From UBA1189 sp045654565 (GTDB lineage Bacteria > Bacteroidota > Bacteroidia > Bacteroidales > Bacteroidaceae), in assembly GCA_045654565.1 (NCBI GenBank), contig JAZONP010000025.1:1-6283 (forward strand): a stretch of DNA of 6,283 nt, read 5' to 3'. The translations under genes were made by a program, and so were the position numbers. The notes below the pieces were generated by a model. That model saw only the letters and a list, made by a program, of their open reading frames with translations. It was not told where the DNA came from and searched no databases. Positions 6,177-6,283 of the stretch are shown here, one piece after another; position 1 is the first letter of the stretch; the number at the start of each line of letters is the position of its first letter.

Positions 6177-6283
6177 GTGACACACGAGGAATTCAAAAGG
6201 CGGTTTATGCCGTTGCAGCAGATGCTCTATCGCGAGGCGTTCAAGGTGCTGGGCGATAGGTTTGAGGCAGAGGATGCTGTGCA
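6177..6283 (+). CDS. ECF-type RNA polymerase sigma factor, N-terminal fragment (cut by window end)
   Basis: Thirty-five codons are visible from a GTG start. The translation contains FKRRFMPLQQMLYREAFKVL followed by GDRFEAEDAVQ, a clear sigma-70 region 2.1-2.2 pattern (compare the family pattern of LY..A...LGD...AEDAVQ), the part that contacts the RNA polymerase beta-prime subunit. Region 4 would lie beyond the window. An in-frame TAA at 6171-6173 limits the start. The GTG at 6177 keeps the whole first helix, whereas the next ATG (6207) would cut into it, so GTG is preferred. The sigma factor probably directs transcription of envelope genes and may be linked to the barrel protein gene directly upstream. 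Many Bacteroidetes ECF genes are followed by an anti-sigma gene, which cannot be seen here. Confidence 0.85.
   Translation, partial: MTHEEFKRRFMPLQQMLYREAFKVLGDRFEAEDAV

Overview
The window looks like chromosomal DNA from a member of the Bacteroidales, probably Prevotella-like. The evidence is the protein families present (a carboxypeptidase-regulatory-like domain fused to a large outer-membrane barrel, a TPR lipoprotein with an internal membrane helix and a C-terminal HTH, a small barrel protein next to an ECF sigma factor), signal peptides ending in 'MAQ', a lipobox ending in 'MVSC', no clear Shine-Dalgarno sites, and promoters of the Bacteroidetes type (TTG/TTTG, about 20 bp, TAnnTTTG). 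The genus is inferred and not proven.

Layout, all genes on the + strand. Positions 1-738 hold no convincing gene but are rich in structure. They contain a fold-back element of about 140 bp (60-198), an array of four 22-bp palindromic units (259-346), several smaller dyads and direct repeats (388-600), and a block of four TGCCACG-type heptamers exactly 11 bp apart (609-648) just upstream of a likely promoter (657-687). Then come: 739-3630, a 963-residue outer-membrane beta-barrel protein of the TonB-dependent-receptor type; a 126-bp gap (3631-3756) with a hairpin, three more TGCCACG heptamers also 11 bp apart, and a full-consensus promoter; 3757-5031, a membrane-spanning TPR lipoprotein with a DNA-binding-like C-terminus; a strong intrinsic terminator (5105-5134); a promoter (5228-5235); 5300-6127, a 275-residue secreted protein that is probably a small outer-membrane barrel; and 6177 to the end, the first 35 codons of an ECF-type sigma factor.

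The most interesting point is that the large barrel gene and the TPR/HTH gene have the same upstream architecture. Heptamers phased at 11 bp end at nearly the same distance (38 and 39 bp, from the start of the last heptamer to the start of the -7 element) from the core promoter. This suggests that one DNA-binding protein controls both genes. The TPR/HTH protein could be that regulator, sensing the envelope and acting on its own promoter and that of the neighbouring barrel gene, but this is a hypothesis. The 22-bp palindrome array and the fold-back element are separate, unexplained repeat structures upstream. The last two genes, barrel and sigma factor, look like a second envelope-related unit isolated by the terminator.
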